Below, in pieces: positions 1 through 7,080 of a DNA stretch of 15,635 bases. The notes beneath the pieces are model-generated. The model was given only the letters and a program-made list of their open reading frames with translations. It made no database searches and was not told the DNA's origin. Source of the DNA: Chloroflexota bacterium (GTDB lineage Bacteria; Chloroflexota; Dehalococcoidia; Lucifugimonadales; Australimonadaceae). The translations under genes were made by a program, and so were the position numbers. The stretch is from positions 1 through 15,635 of the forward strand of contig JAQBVZ010000002.1 in NCBI GenBank assembly GCA_027625205.1. The letters are read 5' to 3'. Each line of letters starts with the position of its first letter. The first letter of the stretch is position 1.

Positions 1-680
1 GCGTGGTGCTGCAGGCTAGGAAGCTGGATGAGCTTGGCTATGAGGAGATGCTGGAGCTTGCCAGCTACGGAGCAAAGATGCATCCCCGGTCCATTGAACT
101 GGGCGCTATCTATAACGTTCCAATCCTTGTTGCCTCAAGCACGCGTGAGGTAACGGGCACTCTAATCCACGGAGGCGTGGCCATGGAACTGCATAACAAA
201 GTCCGCGGCGTTACGTATGAGATGGACGTGGCCCGCATCACGGTGAGGGGGGTTCCTGACCGGCCTGGTATAGCGGCGGCCCTGTTTGGCCCCCTGAGTG
301 ACGCCAATATCAGCGTGGACACCATTGTCCAGAACGCCAGCGCTGACCGGCTCACAGACGTCTCCTTCACGGTGGAGCAGGTGGATGTGAAACGTGCCCT
401 GGAAGTGGTGCAGGCTCTGGCAATAGAAATAGGCGCTGCGGAGTGTGTCAGCAATGAAGACCTTGGCAACGTGAGCATAGTGGGGACCGGCATGCAGAAC
501 GCTTCTGGTTATGCGTCTGACATGTTTCGAGCCTTGTCAGACGCGGGCGTCAACATTGAGATGATCACCACGTCCCAAATCCGCATCACGTGCATTGTGA
601 ACAGGTCACAGGTGCATGAGGCTGTCCGCGTCCTTCACAAAGCTTTTGAGCTTGACCACGAGGCTGACCCAGCCCCCTGA
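1..680 (+). CDS. lysC: Aspartate kinase, C-terminal part (cut by left edge)
   Basis: Aspartate kinase phosphorylates L-aspartate, the first step of the lysine, threonine and methionine pathway. Only the last 225 or so codons are present; the reading phase is set by the codon at position 3, and the GTG there is an internal valine, not a start. The first 45 residues are the end of the kinase domain, with the family stretch KLDELGYEEMLELASYGAK followed by HPRSIEL. Two ACT domains follow, at about fragment residues 79-145 (VRGVPDRPGIAAALF) and 157-219 (VSIVGTGM, then SDAGVNIEMITTS). Tandem ACT domains are the usual allosteric site for lysine and/or threonine in this family. The gene ends in TGA at 678-680, and the next gene on this strand starts 153 bases later, so it is probably the end of its transcript. 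lysA lies about 10 kb downstream. The assignment is firm; the N-terminal catalytic half is outside the window. Confidence 0.95.
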   Translation, partial: VVLQARKLDELGYEEMLELASYGAKMHPRSIELGAIYNVPILVASSTREVTGTLIHGGVAMELHNKVRGVTYEMDVARITVRGVPDRPGIAAALFGPLSDANISVDTIVQNASADRLTDVSFTVEQVDVKRALEVVQALAIEIGAAECVSNEDLGNVSIVGTGMQNASGYASDMFRALSDAGVNIEMITTSQIRITCIVNRSQVHEAVRVLHKAFELDHEADPAP

Positions 681-833
681 CGTCTAACCCTGGGGCTACC
701 TGAGACATGGTCAATCCGTGCCATGTGCATAGTTTCTGTCACAAAACCACTTGACTACGCCGCTTGTTTTGTCCAACTTACGTTTTGATATTAACGCCAC
801 ACGGCTTTACCTCCGTGCCGAGGCCATTTATTT
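681..833 (+). other. Intergenic region after lysC with two short hairpins
   Basis: This 153-base gap has two small inverted repeats just after the lysC stop: AGCCCC (671-676) with GGGGCT (692-697), and ACATGG (705-710) with CCATGT (721-726). Each is a perfect 6-bp stem, but the loops are 10-15 bases and no T-run follows, so neither is a convincing intrinsic terminator. A TTGACT hexamer at 751-756 looks like a -35 box, but I found no good -10 box at the right distance. A TATTAA at 789-794 is a weak alternative -10. The promoter of the CoA-binding gene probably lies here, unresolved. Confidence 0.3.
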
Positions 834-1268
834 ATGAACCATACCGCCAATGGACCTATCCAGAAAATACTCCAGGAAAACCGCGTCATAGCGGTGGTGG
901 GTCTCTCCCGAAAGCCTGACCGGCCAAGCCACGGAGTCGCACGTTACCTCCAAGAAGAGGGCTACCGTATTATTCCAGTGAGCCCCAACATCAGCGACAC
1001 GGTATTGGGAGAGCAGACCTACCCTGACCTGCTCTCCATCCCTGAGCCCGTGGACGTGGTGGATATCTTCCGCCGGTCTGAAGACATCCCTCCGGTGGTT
1101 GAACAAGCCATACGCATTGGGGCAAAGGCTGTGTGGATGCAGCTTGGGATCATAAATGAAGAGGCAGAGGAGATGGCGCGTGCGGCAGGTCTAGATGTGG
1201 TGATGGACCACTGTATGCTGGTAGAGCACCGCAAGCTCCGTCTCAGTGGCGCGCTGCAAGCTGGCTGA
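834..1268 (+). CDS. CoA-binding domain protein (YccU-like)
   Basis: A 144-residue single-domain protein of the CoA_binding_2 family, a small Rossmann fold related to the nucleotide-binding domain of succinyl-CoA synthetase and acyl-CoA synthetases. The N-terminal strand-turn-helix is clear at about residues 17-40 (VIAVVGLSRKPDRPSHGVA). The middle holds the strand IIPVSPN (46-52), and the C-terminal half has VWMQLGI (100-106) and the family ending DHCMLVEHR (125-133). The length matches the family. The ATG at 834 has a weak Shine-Dalgarno, GAGG at 820-823 with a 10-base spacer, and no better start lies nearby. Members bind CoA or a related nucleotide, but the physiological role is not established. 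It stands alone: lysC ends 153 bases before it and the next gene begins 114 bases after it. Confidence 0.88.
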   Translation: MNHTANGPIQKILQENRVIAVVGLSRKPDRPSHGVARYLQEEGYRIIPVSPNISDTVLGEQTYPDLLSIPEPVDVVDIFRRSEDIPPVVEQAIRIGAKAVWMQLGIINEEAEEMARAAGLDVVMDHCMLVEHRKLRLSGALQAG

Positions 1269-1355
1269 GACCTCAAGGCAAAAGCCTGACCTCCCACTCT
1301 CGTAACGCACGTCCTGCAAGCCAAGGCTAGCTAACCATTCCGCTCGCGCTCCAGC

Positions 1356-1361
1356 TATAAT
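1356..1361 (+). promoter_or_regulatory. Probable -10 box of the peptidase C26 gene
   Basis: A perfect TATAAT lies 21 bases before the ATG at 1383, giving a start point near 1368 and a very short leader carrying the Shine-Dalgarno at 1373-1377. No TTGACA-like -35 box lies 16-18 bases upstream. The 8-mer GCTATAAT recurs before the gene at 5500. Confidence 0.5.
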
Positions 1362-1382
1362 GGCCTTTTCTCGGAGGAACCT

Positions 1383-2096
1383 ATGCCCACTATAGTTGTA
1401 GCCGCTGGCTCAAAAGCCGAGTCCAAGCACTACGTCGAGTCTCTGGAAAAACGCGGCGCCACCGTGCGCGTCATGCTTCCAGACGACTGGGATGGCACGA
1501 CAGACGCTTTGGACGGCGCAGGTGGCCTCCTGCTAACCGGTGGCGCTGACGTAGACCCAAAGTCCTATGGCCAGGAGATTGACCCGGCCGCTGGTACGCA
1601 GATCCAGCCAGGGCGTGATGAGATGGAGCTACCGCTCTTGCATAAGGCGTTGGACCTGGACATGCCAGTCTTTGCCATATGCCGGGGGATGCAGCTCCTC
1701 AACGTGGCCTTTGGCGGCTCACTCATCCAAGATTTTCCTGAACACCGGATACCCAGAGAGCCAGGCGGCCCCATGGTGCCTGCCTACCACCAAGCGTACG
1801 TGTCACCCGGCAGTAAATTTGGAGCGGTGCTTGGCGTGGGCATGTTCTACAAGGTCAACAGCTATCACCACCAGGGCGTGAAGGAGCCGCAGCGTTCTCC
1901 CAGACTGCTGGCCTCTGCTTACCATCCTGACGATGGCGTCATAGAGGGGTTGGAGAGTCCGGAACACTCCTGGGTCATTGGCATCCAGGCCCACCCTGAG
2001 TATGAGGACCAAGTGCCTAAGTCGTTCATGAACCTATGGGACGGTTTTTTGCAGTGGGCGGGTACTTTTGAGGCACAGGGCGGATTTCGGTCGTAG
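1383..2096 (+). CDS. Peptidase C26 / gamma-glutamyl-GABA hydrolase family (PuuD-like)
   Basis: A class-I glutamine amidotransferase-fold hydrolase of 237 residues. The PuuD family cleaves gamma-glutamyl amide bonds, for example gamma-glutamyl-GABA in putrescine breakdown. The nucleophile elbow is FAICRGMQLLN with Cys100. The catalytic partner signature IQAHPEYE gives His204 and Glu206. The family motifs GGLLLTGGADVDP (47-59), a RDEMEL stretch (78-83) and VNSYHHQGVK (158-167) are all present. The ATG at 1383 is preceded by GGAGG at 1373-1377 with a good spacer and by a perfect TATAAT. No putrescine genes are visible nearby, so the true substrate is unknown. Its stop lies 14 bases from the stop of the opposing EamA gene, with no strong terminator between them. 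The family call is firm, the reaction is not. Confidence 0.9.
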   Translation: MPTIVVAAGSKAESKHYVESLEKRGATVRVMLPDDWDGTTDALDGAGGLLLTGGADVDPKSYGQEIDPAAGTQIQPGRDEMELPLLHKALDLDMPVFAICRGMQLLNVAFGGSLIQDFPEHRIPREPGGPMVPAYHQAYVSPGSKFGAVLGVGMFYKVNSYHHQGVKEPQRSPRLLASAYHPDDGVIEGLESPEHSWVIGIQAHPEYEDQVPKSFMNLWDGFLQWAGTFEAQGGFRS

Positions 2097-2110
2097 GCCT
2101 CAGACAGTCC

Positions 2111-3076
2111 CTACAGGCTGATGGTCAGCGCCACTCCGCCCAAAATCGAGACTACGATGCCTACGAGCACCCGTGGGGCAAAGCTCTCATACTCCCGGTT
2201 GATGAAGTACCCAAAGATTACCCTGAACACGAGCCCTAGGCGCATGATGGATGCCACCACGGACACCGGGGCAATGGCCAGTCCCATGTACCTGAACATC
2301 TGCGCCAGGAACACCGCCACGCCTGAAATGGTGAACCAGCGCAGGTTGCTGCGCTCCATGTTTGCCACTGAGTTGCGGAGGCTGGCACTGGCAAGTATCA
2401 CCACAAGAACAACCACTGTGGCTGCCCCGTAAGAGATGAGGCCGCCCAGTAGACTCAGGCCGCTCTCCTCAATCCCAGCACGAATCAGGACGGGGCTCAC
2501 GCCGTAGCCCAACGCAGAGAGCAGCGCAAAGGTGTAACCCTCTGCAAGTCTCGGCGTAAAGGCCGGCTTTGCCGCGACTGCGCTTTCGCCGCCATTGGCA
2601 CCGCCCGCAATTCCAGGTATGACAGTGGCTTCCGCCTTGGGAGTGCTGGCTCTTTGTCGTTCCACCATGATGGTTGGCCCGGCAACAATCAGCAGAATGC
2701 CAACCAACCGTATCCACCCCACGGACTCATCAAGTAGCGCGACTGCCAGAACAAGCGAAATCAGCAGCGATGTCTGCTGCACCGGGCCAGCGCGGTTGCC
2801 TCCCATAGCTTTGACTGCGCGGTAGTTACAGTAACGCCCCCACACGAAGTGAGCGACACCTGCGCCTGCAAGCATCAGGGCGCTGGGGCCAGTGAGGGCG
2901 CCAACGTCAAATAGCTGTCCTGACACTACGGCCGCCAGGAAAAACAGAGGTACGCCAATGGGTACGGTGACAGCCAGGCCTTGGACGACTGATCCGGTCA
3001 CAACGCCACGACGGACGGTGGCGTCATTAAAGCCAAAGGTGGCAGCGGCCAATAGTGCAAGCAACGCACCTAACAC
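2111..3076 (-). CDS. EamA/DMT-family permease
   Basis: A 321-residue integral membrane protein with two homologous halves of about five hydrophobic segments each, roughly residues 3-138 and 181-320. They are joined by a hydrophilic linker (about 139-180) rich in Ala, Gly and charged residues. This is the drug/metabolite transporter layout, usually export or exchange of amino acids, nucleotides or other small metabolites. The second half holds the typical pattern of AIAPVSVVASIMRLG before the last helices. The start is GTG at 3076: it has AAGGGGTGA about 6 bases upstream, and an in-frame stop at 3089-3091 excludes any earlier start. It is last in the his operon, 28 bases after hisIE. Co-transcription is likely, but a role in histidine or intermediate export is only a guess. 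The substrate cannot be read from sequence. Confidence 0.85.
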   Translation of the reverse strand: MLGALLALLAAATFGFNDATVRRGVVTGSVVQGLAVTVPIGVPLFFLAAVVSGQLFDVGALTGPSALMLAGAGVAHFVWGRYCNYRAVKAMGGNRAGPVQQTSLLISLVLAVALLDESVGWIRLVGILLIVAGPTIMVERQRASTPKAEATVIPGIAGGANGGESAVAAKPAFTPRLAEGYTFALLSALGYGVSPVLIRAGIEESGLSLLGGLISYGAATVVVLVVILASASLRNSVANMERSNLRWFTISGVAVFLAQMFRYMGLAIAPVSVVASIMRLGLVFRVIFGYFINREYESFAPRVLVGIVVSILGGVALTISL

Positions 3077-3104
3077 GCCTTCACCCCTTTAAGGCTGCCT
3101 AAAA

Positions 3105-3761
3105 TCAGCTACTCGCTCTGGGCGTTTGCCCTTGCCTGCTGCGGAGTTCCGCCCAGACATCATCAGGCGCGACACCGGCATCGGCTAGCAAGACCAGCGT
3201 GTGATAGAAAAGGTCCGCCACCTCACCAGCCAGGTTGGCGGTGTCGTTCGTTGCACCAGCAAGTGCCACCTCACCACCCTCCTCAACCACCTTCTGCGCT
3301 ATGCGCGCGCGGCCACTCTTGAACAGGGAAGTCGTGTAGCTGCCCTCTGGCATCTCTTGCTGACGCTGCCTGATGACCTGGAACACCTCCTGGAGCACAC
3401 CCGGGCTTGGCAGAGTCTGCTCATAAGCGGGCTCCTGGGTCAATGGCGTAAAGAAGCAACTGGTCTCACCCGTGTGGCAGGCGGGGCCGTCCGCCTTCAC
3501 CTTGAAGAGGAGCACGTCACCGTCACAGTCCACGTGAGCGGATTCCACGTGCAAGTAATTGCATGACGTAGCGCCTTTGTGCCAAAGCTCCTCCCTGGAG
3601 CGGCTGTAGAAGACCATCTCCTTGCCCTCCAACGTCGCCTTGATGGACTCAGGGTTCATGAAAGCAGACATGAGCACCTGCCCTGAGGCGGCGTCCTGGC
3701 AGATTGCTGGCACAAGGCCCCGCTCGTTGAGTGTCACCGTGGGCTGTTCATCAGCAGCCAT
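3105..3761 (-). CDS. hisI: Fused phosphoribosyl-AMP cyclohydrolase / phosphoribosyl-ATP pyrophosphatase
   Basis: A bifunctional histidine enzyme of 218 residues (often written hisIE) catalysing steps 2 and 3 of the pathway: PR-ATP to PR-AMP by the C-terminal HisE domain, then opening of the adenine ring by the N-terminal HisI domain. HisI spans about residues 15-105, with the [10 protein letters not shown] and [13 protein letters not shown] signatures and the metal site DCDGD (78-82), plus Cys95 in ACHTG and Cys102 in SCFF. HisE spans about 122-210, with the acidic Mg site VVEEGGE (158-164) and GEVADLFYH (179-187). The domain order and length are those of the common bacterial fusion. The ATG at 3761 has a strong GGAGGA at 3769-3774. 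It lies 26 bases after the HAD gene and 28 before the permease, so it belongs to the hisF operon. Confidence 0.96.
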   Translation of the reverse strand: MAADEQPTVTLNERGLVPAICQDAASGQVLMSAFMNPESIKATLEGKEMVFYSRSREELWHKGATSCNYLHVESAHVDCDGDVLLFKVKADGPACHTGETSCFFTPLTQEPAYEQTLPSPGVLQEVFQVIRQRQQEMPEGSYTTSLFKSGRARIAQKVVEEGGEVALAGATNDTANLAGEVADLFYHTLVLLADAGVAPDDVWAELRSRQGQTPRASS

Positions 3762-3787
3762 GTTGCGTTCCTCCAGTCGTGTCCGCT

Positions 3788-4546
3788 TCAGGCGGGTCTT
3801 ACGTACGCTTGTAGAACCGTCTCAAGTTCTAACAGAGAAGTTATTTTAAAGTCAGGCTCCTGAAGCTGTTGGGCTCCAGGTTCCGGCGTCCGTCCCGGCG
3901 TGTCCTGTTCCCGTGTGAGCAGCGCCATTGTCATACCAGCGGCCTTTGCGCCATGGACATCATCATAAGGGGCGTCACCCACAAACAATACCTCTTCTGG
4001 CGCGACACCCGCCTCCCTGCAGAAGCCTTCAAATATGCGCGGGTCAGGCTTGTACGCCTGGGCCGACTCTGACGATACGATGGTCCCGAAGGACCAGTCA
4101 TGGCGTTCAATCAACCCCAATAGGTAGCCGTGGTCAGCGTTGGAGAGCAAGCCCAAGGGCCAGCTCTGGGCCAATCTGGGGACGGCTATGGCTGCGTCTG
4201 CAAAGGCAGGACGGGCACCCTGGTCACGGGTACAGCGACGGGCCGCATCCTCAGCATCACCCTTTAGCCCAACGTCACGGAAGGTGTCCGTAAATGCGTC
4301 CCGCCAGGCTTCGTAGTACGTGCGGAAGGGTGGGCTCAACAGCGGGTCGTGCATCACGGTGCGGGTGCTGCGGAAGCTGCCCTCCCGGCTTCGCCACTCA
4401 CGCCACAGGTCTGCGGTTGATATGGAAAGCCCCTGCTCTTGGATGATCTCCTTAAAGGTGACCATCCACAGGTCCATGCCGTTCTCAACCAGCGTACCGT
4501 ACATGTCAAAGGCAACCATACGAATTGGAGGCTGCTGATTTGCCAT
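3788..4546 (-). CDS. HAD-superfamily hydrolase inside the his operon
   Basis: A 252-residue HAD phosphatase with all four motifs: motif I FDMYGTLV near residues 13-20 (nucleophile Asp14, acid/base at the Tyr+1 position replaced by the DxYGT form), motif [10 protein letters not shown] near 133-140, motif III Lys in [10 protein letters not shown], and motif [19 protein letters not shown]. The helical insert between motifs I and II is a C1 cap, as in haloacid dehalogenase, phosphoglycolate phosphatase and YjjG-type enzymes. The ATG at 4546 sits 2 bases after the hisF stop, which implies translational coupling. Its position between hisF and hisIE makes it a candidate histidinol-phosphate phosphatase; HAD-type enzymes for that step are known in other organisms. 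The DxYGT motif is also typical of dehalogenase-like and nucleotidase members, so the substrate is unproven. Confidence 0.88.
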   Translation of the reverse strand: MANQQPPIRMVAFDMYGTLVENGMDLWMVTFKEIIQEQGLSISTADLWREWRSREGSFRSTRTVMHDPLLSPPFRTYYEAWRDAFTDTFRDVGLKGDAEDAARRCTRDQGARPAFADAAIAVPRLAQSWPLGLLSNADHGYLLGLIERHDWSFGTIVSSESAQAYKPDPRIFEGFCREAGVAPEEVLFVGDAPYDDVHGAKAAGMTMALLTREQDTPGRTPEPGAQQLQEPDFKITSLLELETVLQAYVRPA

Positions 4547-4548
4547 GG

Positions 4549-5382
4549 CTAACTCGCCGGTGAGACGGGCCGCACCGGCAGGTGGCGTTCAGCCAGATAA
4601 GCCTTGGCGTCCCGGATTGAGTGCGTGCCGTAGTGGAAGATGCTCGCCGCCAGAGCCGCGTCCGCCTCGCCCTCAGTCACGCCTTCATAGATGTGTTCCA
4701 GATTACCGACGCCTCCGCTGGCAATAACCGGCACCGGCACGGCCTTTGCCACGGCCTTGGTTAGTTCTAGGTCATACCCGGTCTGCTGGCCGTCAGCGTC
4801 CATGCTAGTTAGAAGTATCTCACCAGCGCCAAGCTCCACTGCGCGCACCACCCACTTGAGAGCGTCGATGCCCGTGGGCGTCCGGCCGCCGTTCACGAAG
4901 ACCTCCCATATGGAGCCTTCACCCAGCGCCAGGTCAGGCATGGGCAACGCTTCAGTAACCTTTGACGGCTCATCAGGCCGCACCCGGCGAGCGTCGATAG
5001 CCACAACGATGCATTGGCTGCCAAAGTCAGCCGCGCTGGTGGCTATAAGTTGAGGGTCACGTACGCCCGCGGTGTTGATGGAGACCTTGTCCGCCCCGGC
5101 CTGGAGCAACTTGCGGACGTCAGCGCTGCTGCGGATGCCGCCGCCCACGGTGAGCGGGATGAACACCTGCTCTGACACACGTTTGACCACGTCCACAATC
5201 GTCTCACGGTCATCTGAACTGGCGGTGATGTCCAAAAACACCAGCTCGTCAGCACCCTCACGGTCGTAGAAAGCGGCCATCTCCACGGGATCTCCTGCGT
5301 CCTTGATGTCAACGAAGGATACGCCCTTGACCACGCGGCCACGGTTTACGTCCAGGCATGGGATGATGCGTTTGGTGAGCAT
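4549..5382 (-). CDS. hisF: Imidazole glycerol phosphate synthase, cyclase subunit
   Basis: HisF works with the glutaminase HisH to turn PRFAR and ammonia into imidazole glycerol phosphate and AICAR. The (beta/alpha)8 barrel is complete at 277 residues. The two catalytic aspartates are present: Asp11 in [14 protein letters not shown] and Asp130 in VVAIDARR. Phosphate-binding loops TVGGGIRS (78-85) and VIASGGVGN (219-227) are intact, as is [15 protein letters not shown]. It is about 20 residues longer than the usual 250-260, with extra sequence at about 134-158 between IDARR and WEVFVNGGR, plus a Pro/Ser-rich tail. The ATG at 5382 has only a distant GGAG (5397-5400). It is the first gene of the operon; hisH is not in the window. 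Confidence 0.97.
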   Translation of the reverse strand: MLTKRIIPCLDVNRGRVVKGVSFVDIKDAGDPVEMAAFYDREGADELVFLDITASSDDRETIVDVVKRVSEQVFIPLTVGGGIRSSADVRKLLQAGADKVSINTAGVRDPQLIATSAADFGSQCIVVAIDARRVRPDEPSKVTEALPMPDLALGEGSIWEVFVNGGRTPTGIDALKWVVRAVELGAGEILLTSMDADGQQTGYDLELTKAVAKAVPVPVIASGGVGNLEHIYEGVTEGEADAALAASIFHYGTHSIRDAKAYLAERHLPVRPVSPAS

Positions 5383-5415
5383 TGGGTCGTGAAAGGCTCC
5401 ACGGTGTGTTTATTA

Positions 5416-5424
5416 AGCATACCA
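5416..5424 (-). promoter_or_regulatory. Possible extended -10 promoter of the hisF operon
   Basis: Read on the minus strand, TGGTATGCT fits the extended -10 form TGnTATnnT. It would start transcription near 5409, about 27 bases before the hisF ATG. No -35 box is visible, as is usual for extended -10 promoters. The call rests on this match alone. Confidence 0.35.
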
Positions 5425-5461
5425 GGGATGGGAGGCCACCGCCCTATGTCCCAGGACGCGC

Positions 5462-5467
5462 TATAAT
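5462..5467 (+). promoter_or_regulatory. Probable -10 box of the membrane protein/amidohydrolase pair
   Basis: A perfect TATAAT 32 bases before the ATG at 5500, placing the start point near 5474. The Shine-Dalgarno AAGGGG follows at 5488-5493. There is no evident -35 box. It lies back to back with the hisF promoter region, in a 117-base divergent gap. Confidence 0.5.
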
Positions 5468-5499
5468 CCACCCCGCATTCAAGGCATAAGGGGCACGCT

Positions 5500-5949
5500 A
5501 TGGACGGACTGCTTGCATATGAAGTTGTGGGCGTGGCTCTTGTGGGCGTTGGTTTGCTCGCCATCGGCACGCTCTTTGTCGTCAAGGGCCTCAGCACAAA
5601 AGCCATGATCCGCGCTGCGCTGTTAGAGGAGAACGCCTCCACCGGGCCGCCAGGCGAGGACGGCACTGAGATACAGGTGGTGGACGCCAAGACCGCCAAG
5701 CTGCGTGCAGACCAAATCAAGGCGCACACGTTGGGCAGGCTTGGGCCATTCCAGGCGTTGGTGCGGGCGGACGACCAGGAGAACGCAGACTTTTTCTTGA
5801 AGGGCCTCACCATCCGAACCGCCCTGAACTTAGCCATAGCCAGCTTTGGCGTGGCGGACATGGCAGTGGGCGCTGGCGTGGGACTCATGCTTGCAGCCGC
5901 GGGTACGCTGGCCCTGGGCCTGCCATTGCTGTTCTGGCTTGCGCCGTAA
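5500..5949 (+). CDS. Small membrane protein of unknown function
   Basis: I do not recognise this 149-residue protein. It has an N-terminal transmembrane helix at about 8-29 and a hydrophilic middle of about 75 residues (31-105). Its C-terminal 40 residues (about 107-148) are strongly hydrophobic, Gly/Ala-rich and long enough for one or two helices. The middle part holds LLEENASTGPPGEDG, then an ordered-looking stretch VVDAKTAKLRADQIKAHTLG (61-80). The charged middle with QALVRADDQENADFF suggests a folded cytoplasmic domain rather than a linker. The start is well supported: a perfect -10 box, AAGGGG at 5488-5493 and ATG at 5500. It runs 18 bases ahead of the amidohydrolase start and is probably co-transcribed with it. 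Codon use looks like that of its neighbours. It has no signal-peptide cleavage site that I can see. Confidence 0.75.
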   Translation: MDGLLAYEVVGVALVGVGLLAIGTLFVVKGLSTKAMIRAALLEENASTGPPGEDGTEIQVVDAKTAKLRADQIKAHTLGRLGPFQALVRADDQENADFFLKGLTIRTALNLAIASFGVADMAVGAGVGLMLAAAGTLALGLPLLFWLAP

Positions 5950-5950
5950 C

Positions 5951-5958
5951 GAGAGGAG
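5951..5958 (+). promoter_or_regulatory. Shine-Dalgarno that decides the amidohydrolase start
   Basis: GAGAGGAG ends one base before an ATG at 5959 but 9 bases before a second in-frame ATG at 5968. Only the second spacing is workable, so 5968 is the likelier start. Confidence 0.6.
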
Positions 5959-5967
5959 ATGACCAAC

Positions 5968-7080
5968 ATGGCTGGAGTCGTGGACGCTGACACCCACATC
6001 ATTGAGCATGACGGCATCTGGAAGTTGTTGGAGCCGGAGGTGTACGCCCGCCGCCCGGTACTCATGGGCATCCCCAATGACACCCTCTACAAAGAGAACA
6101 ACGGCCTCTGGCTCATAGACGGGGCCATCTTCCCCAAGCCCGCTGGCAAGGGGAGCTTTGCCATTGCCAACCCCGCCTCAGACAGGGAGAAGGCCCGCAC
6201 GGACATAGACGTGGCTGTGCGACACATATCCGACCCGCAGGCACGAGTGCGCGATATGGACAAGCGTGGCGTGGACGTTGAGGTGGTGTTCCCCACGCTG
6301 TTCCTGGCCTACCTCACTGACGATGCCGAATTGGAAGCGGCCCTCTGCCGCGCATACAACAAGTGGATGGCCCAAGCGTGGAAGGAGTCCGGCAACCGGC
6401 TACGATGGGTGGTGGTGCCGCCCCTCCATTCAATAGACGTAACGCTCCAAGAAGTGGAAGCAGGGAAGGAGAACGGCGCGGTGGGTGTGTTCTTCCGTGG
6501 CGTCGAGGGTGACCGCTCCCTGGCTGACCCCTACTTCTTCCCCATCTACGCCAAGGCGGAGGAGCTGGGCATGGCCGTCTGCGTCCACACCGGCGCGGGC
6601 GCTCCGGCAATCACCAACGTCTTTGACCGTGCCTTCAGCCACAACCTCCCTCACGTACGGTCACTGCCCCTCTTTGCCTTCCGGGACATTGTGGCCCACA
6701 GGTTGCCTGAGCGTTTCCCTGGGCTGAACTTCGGCTTTATAGAGGCGTCAGCGTCATGGGTGCCGTTTGTGCTCCACCACATACAGCGGTCTCTCAGGGG
6801 CGTGAACATTGGCAGCTCCAACCCCGCAGCCAGCGTGGCCCTGGGCCCGGAGCTCTTCCGTGACTACCGGCTGTTCATTGCGTGCGAGACCGATGAGGAC
6901 CTGCCGTACCTGCTGACCTACATTGGTGAGGACAATATGATTGTGGGGTCAGACTACGGACATGAGGACCAGTCCCGCGAGACGGACGTGGTGGCCATGA
7001 TGCGCTCCCGTGAGGACATACCCACCAGCACAATTGAGAAGATACTGGCCGACAACCCCCGCAGGTTTTACGGACTCTAG
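5968..7080 (+). CDS. Amidohydrolase family 2 protein (ACMSD-like metal-dependent hydrolase/decarboxylase)
   Basis: A 370-residue TIM-barrel enzyme of the amidohydrolase_2 family, which includes ACMSD and carboxyvanillate or resorcylate decarboxylases. The metal site begins with VVDADTHI: Asp8 and His10 stand where many members have HxH, a substitution known in parts of the family. The later ligands are His207 in AVCVHTGAG and the essential aspartate Asp329 in IVGSDYGHED. IEASASWVPFVLHH (about 258-271) is the usual Glu-Trp-Val-Pro region, and it ends in the typical ILADNPRRFYGL. The start at 5968 is chosen over 5959 because of the Shine-Dalgarno spacing. It follows the membrane protein in one operon, and its TAG overlaps the stop of the opposing gene. 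Hydrolase and decarboxylase functions are both possible; the substrate is unknown, with a ring or acyl carboxylate as a guess. Confidence 0.88.
   Translation: MAGVVDADTHIIEHDGIWKLLEPEVYARRPVLMGIPNDTLYKENNGLWLIDGAIFPKPAGKGSFAIANPASDREKARTDIDVAVRHISDPQARVRDMDKRGVDVEVVFPTLFLAYLTDDAELEAALCRAYNKWMAQAWKESGNRLRWVVVPPLHSIDVTLQEVEAGKENGAVGVFFRGVEGDRSLADPYFFPIYAKAEELGMAVCVHTGAGAPAITNVFDRAFSHNLPHVRSLPLFAFRDIVAHRLPERFPGLNFGFIEASASWVPFVLHHIQRSLRGVNIGSSNPAASVALGPELFRDYRLFIACETDEDLPYLLTYIGEDNMIVGSDYGHEDQSRETDVVAMMRSREDIPTSTIEKILADNPRRFYGL

Noticed and set aside
2093..2114. Hairpin between the C26 and EamA stops as a bidirectional terminator
   Set aside because: The stem is just 5 bp with a 12-base loop and arises partly from the two TAG stops; no T-run.
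5346..6083. 245-codon open frame on the minus strand opposite the small membrane protein
   Set aside because: It is rich in Ser, Ala, Thr and Pro with no family pattern, it overlaps the hisF start and promoter region, and the plus-strand gene has a better start, promoter and helices.
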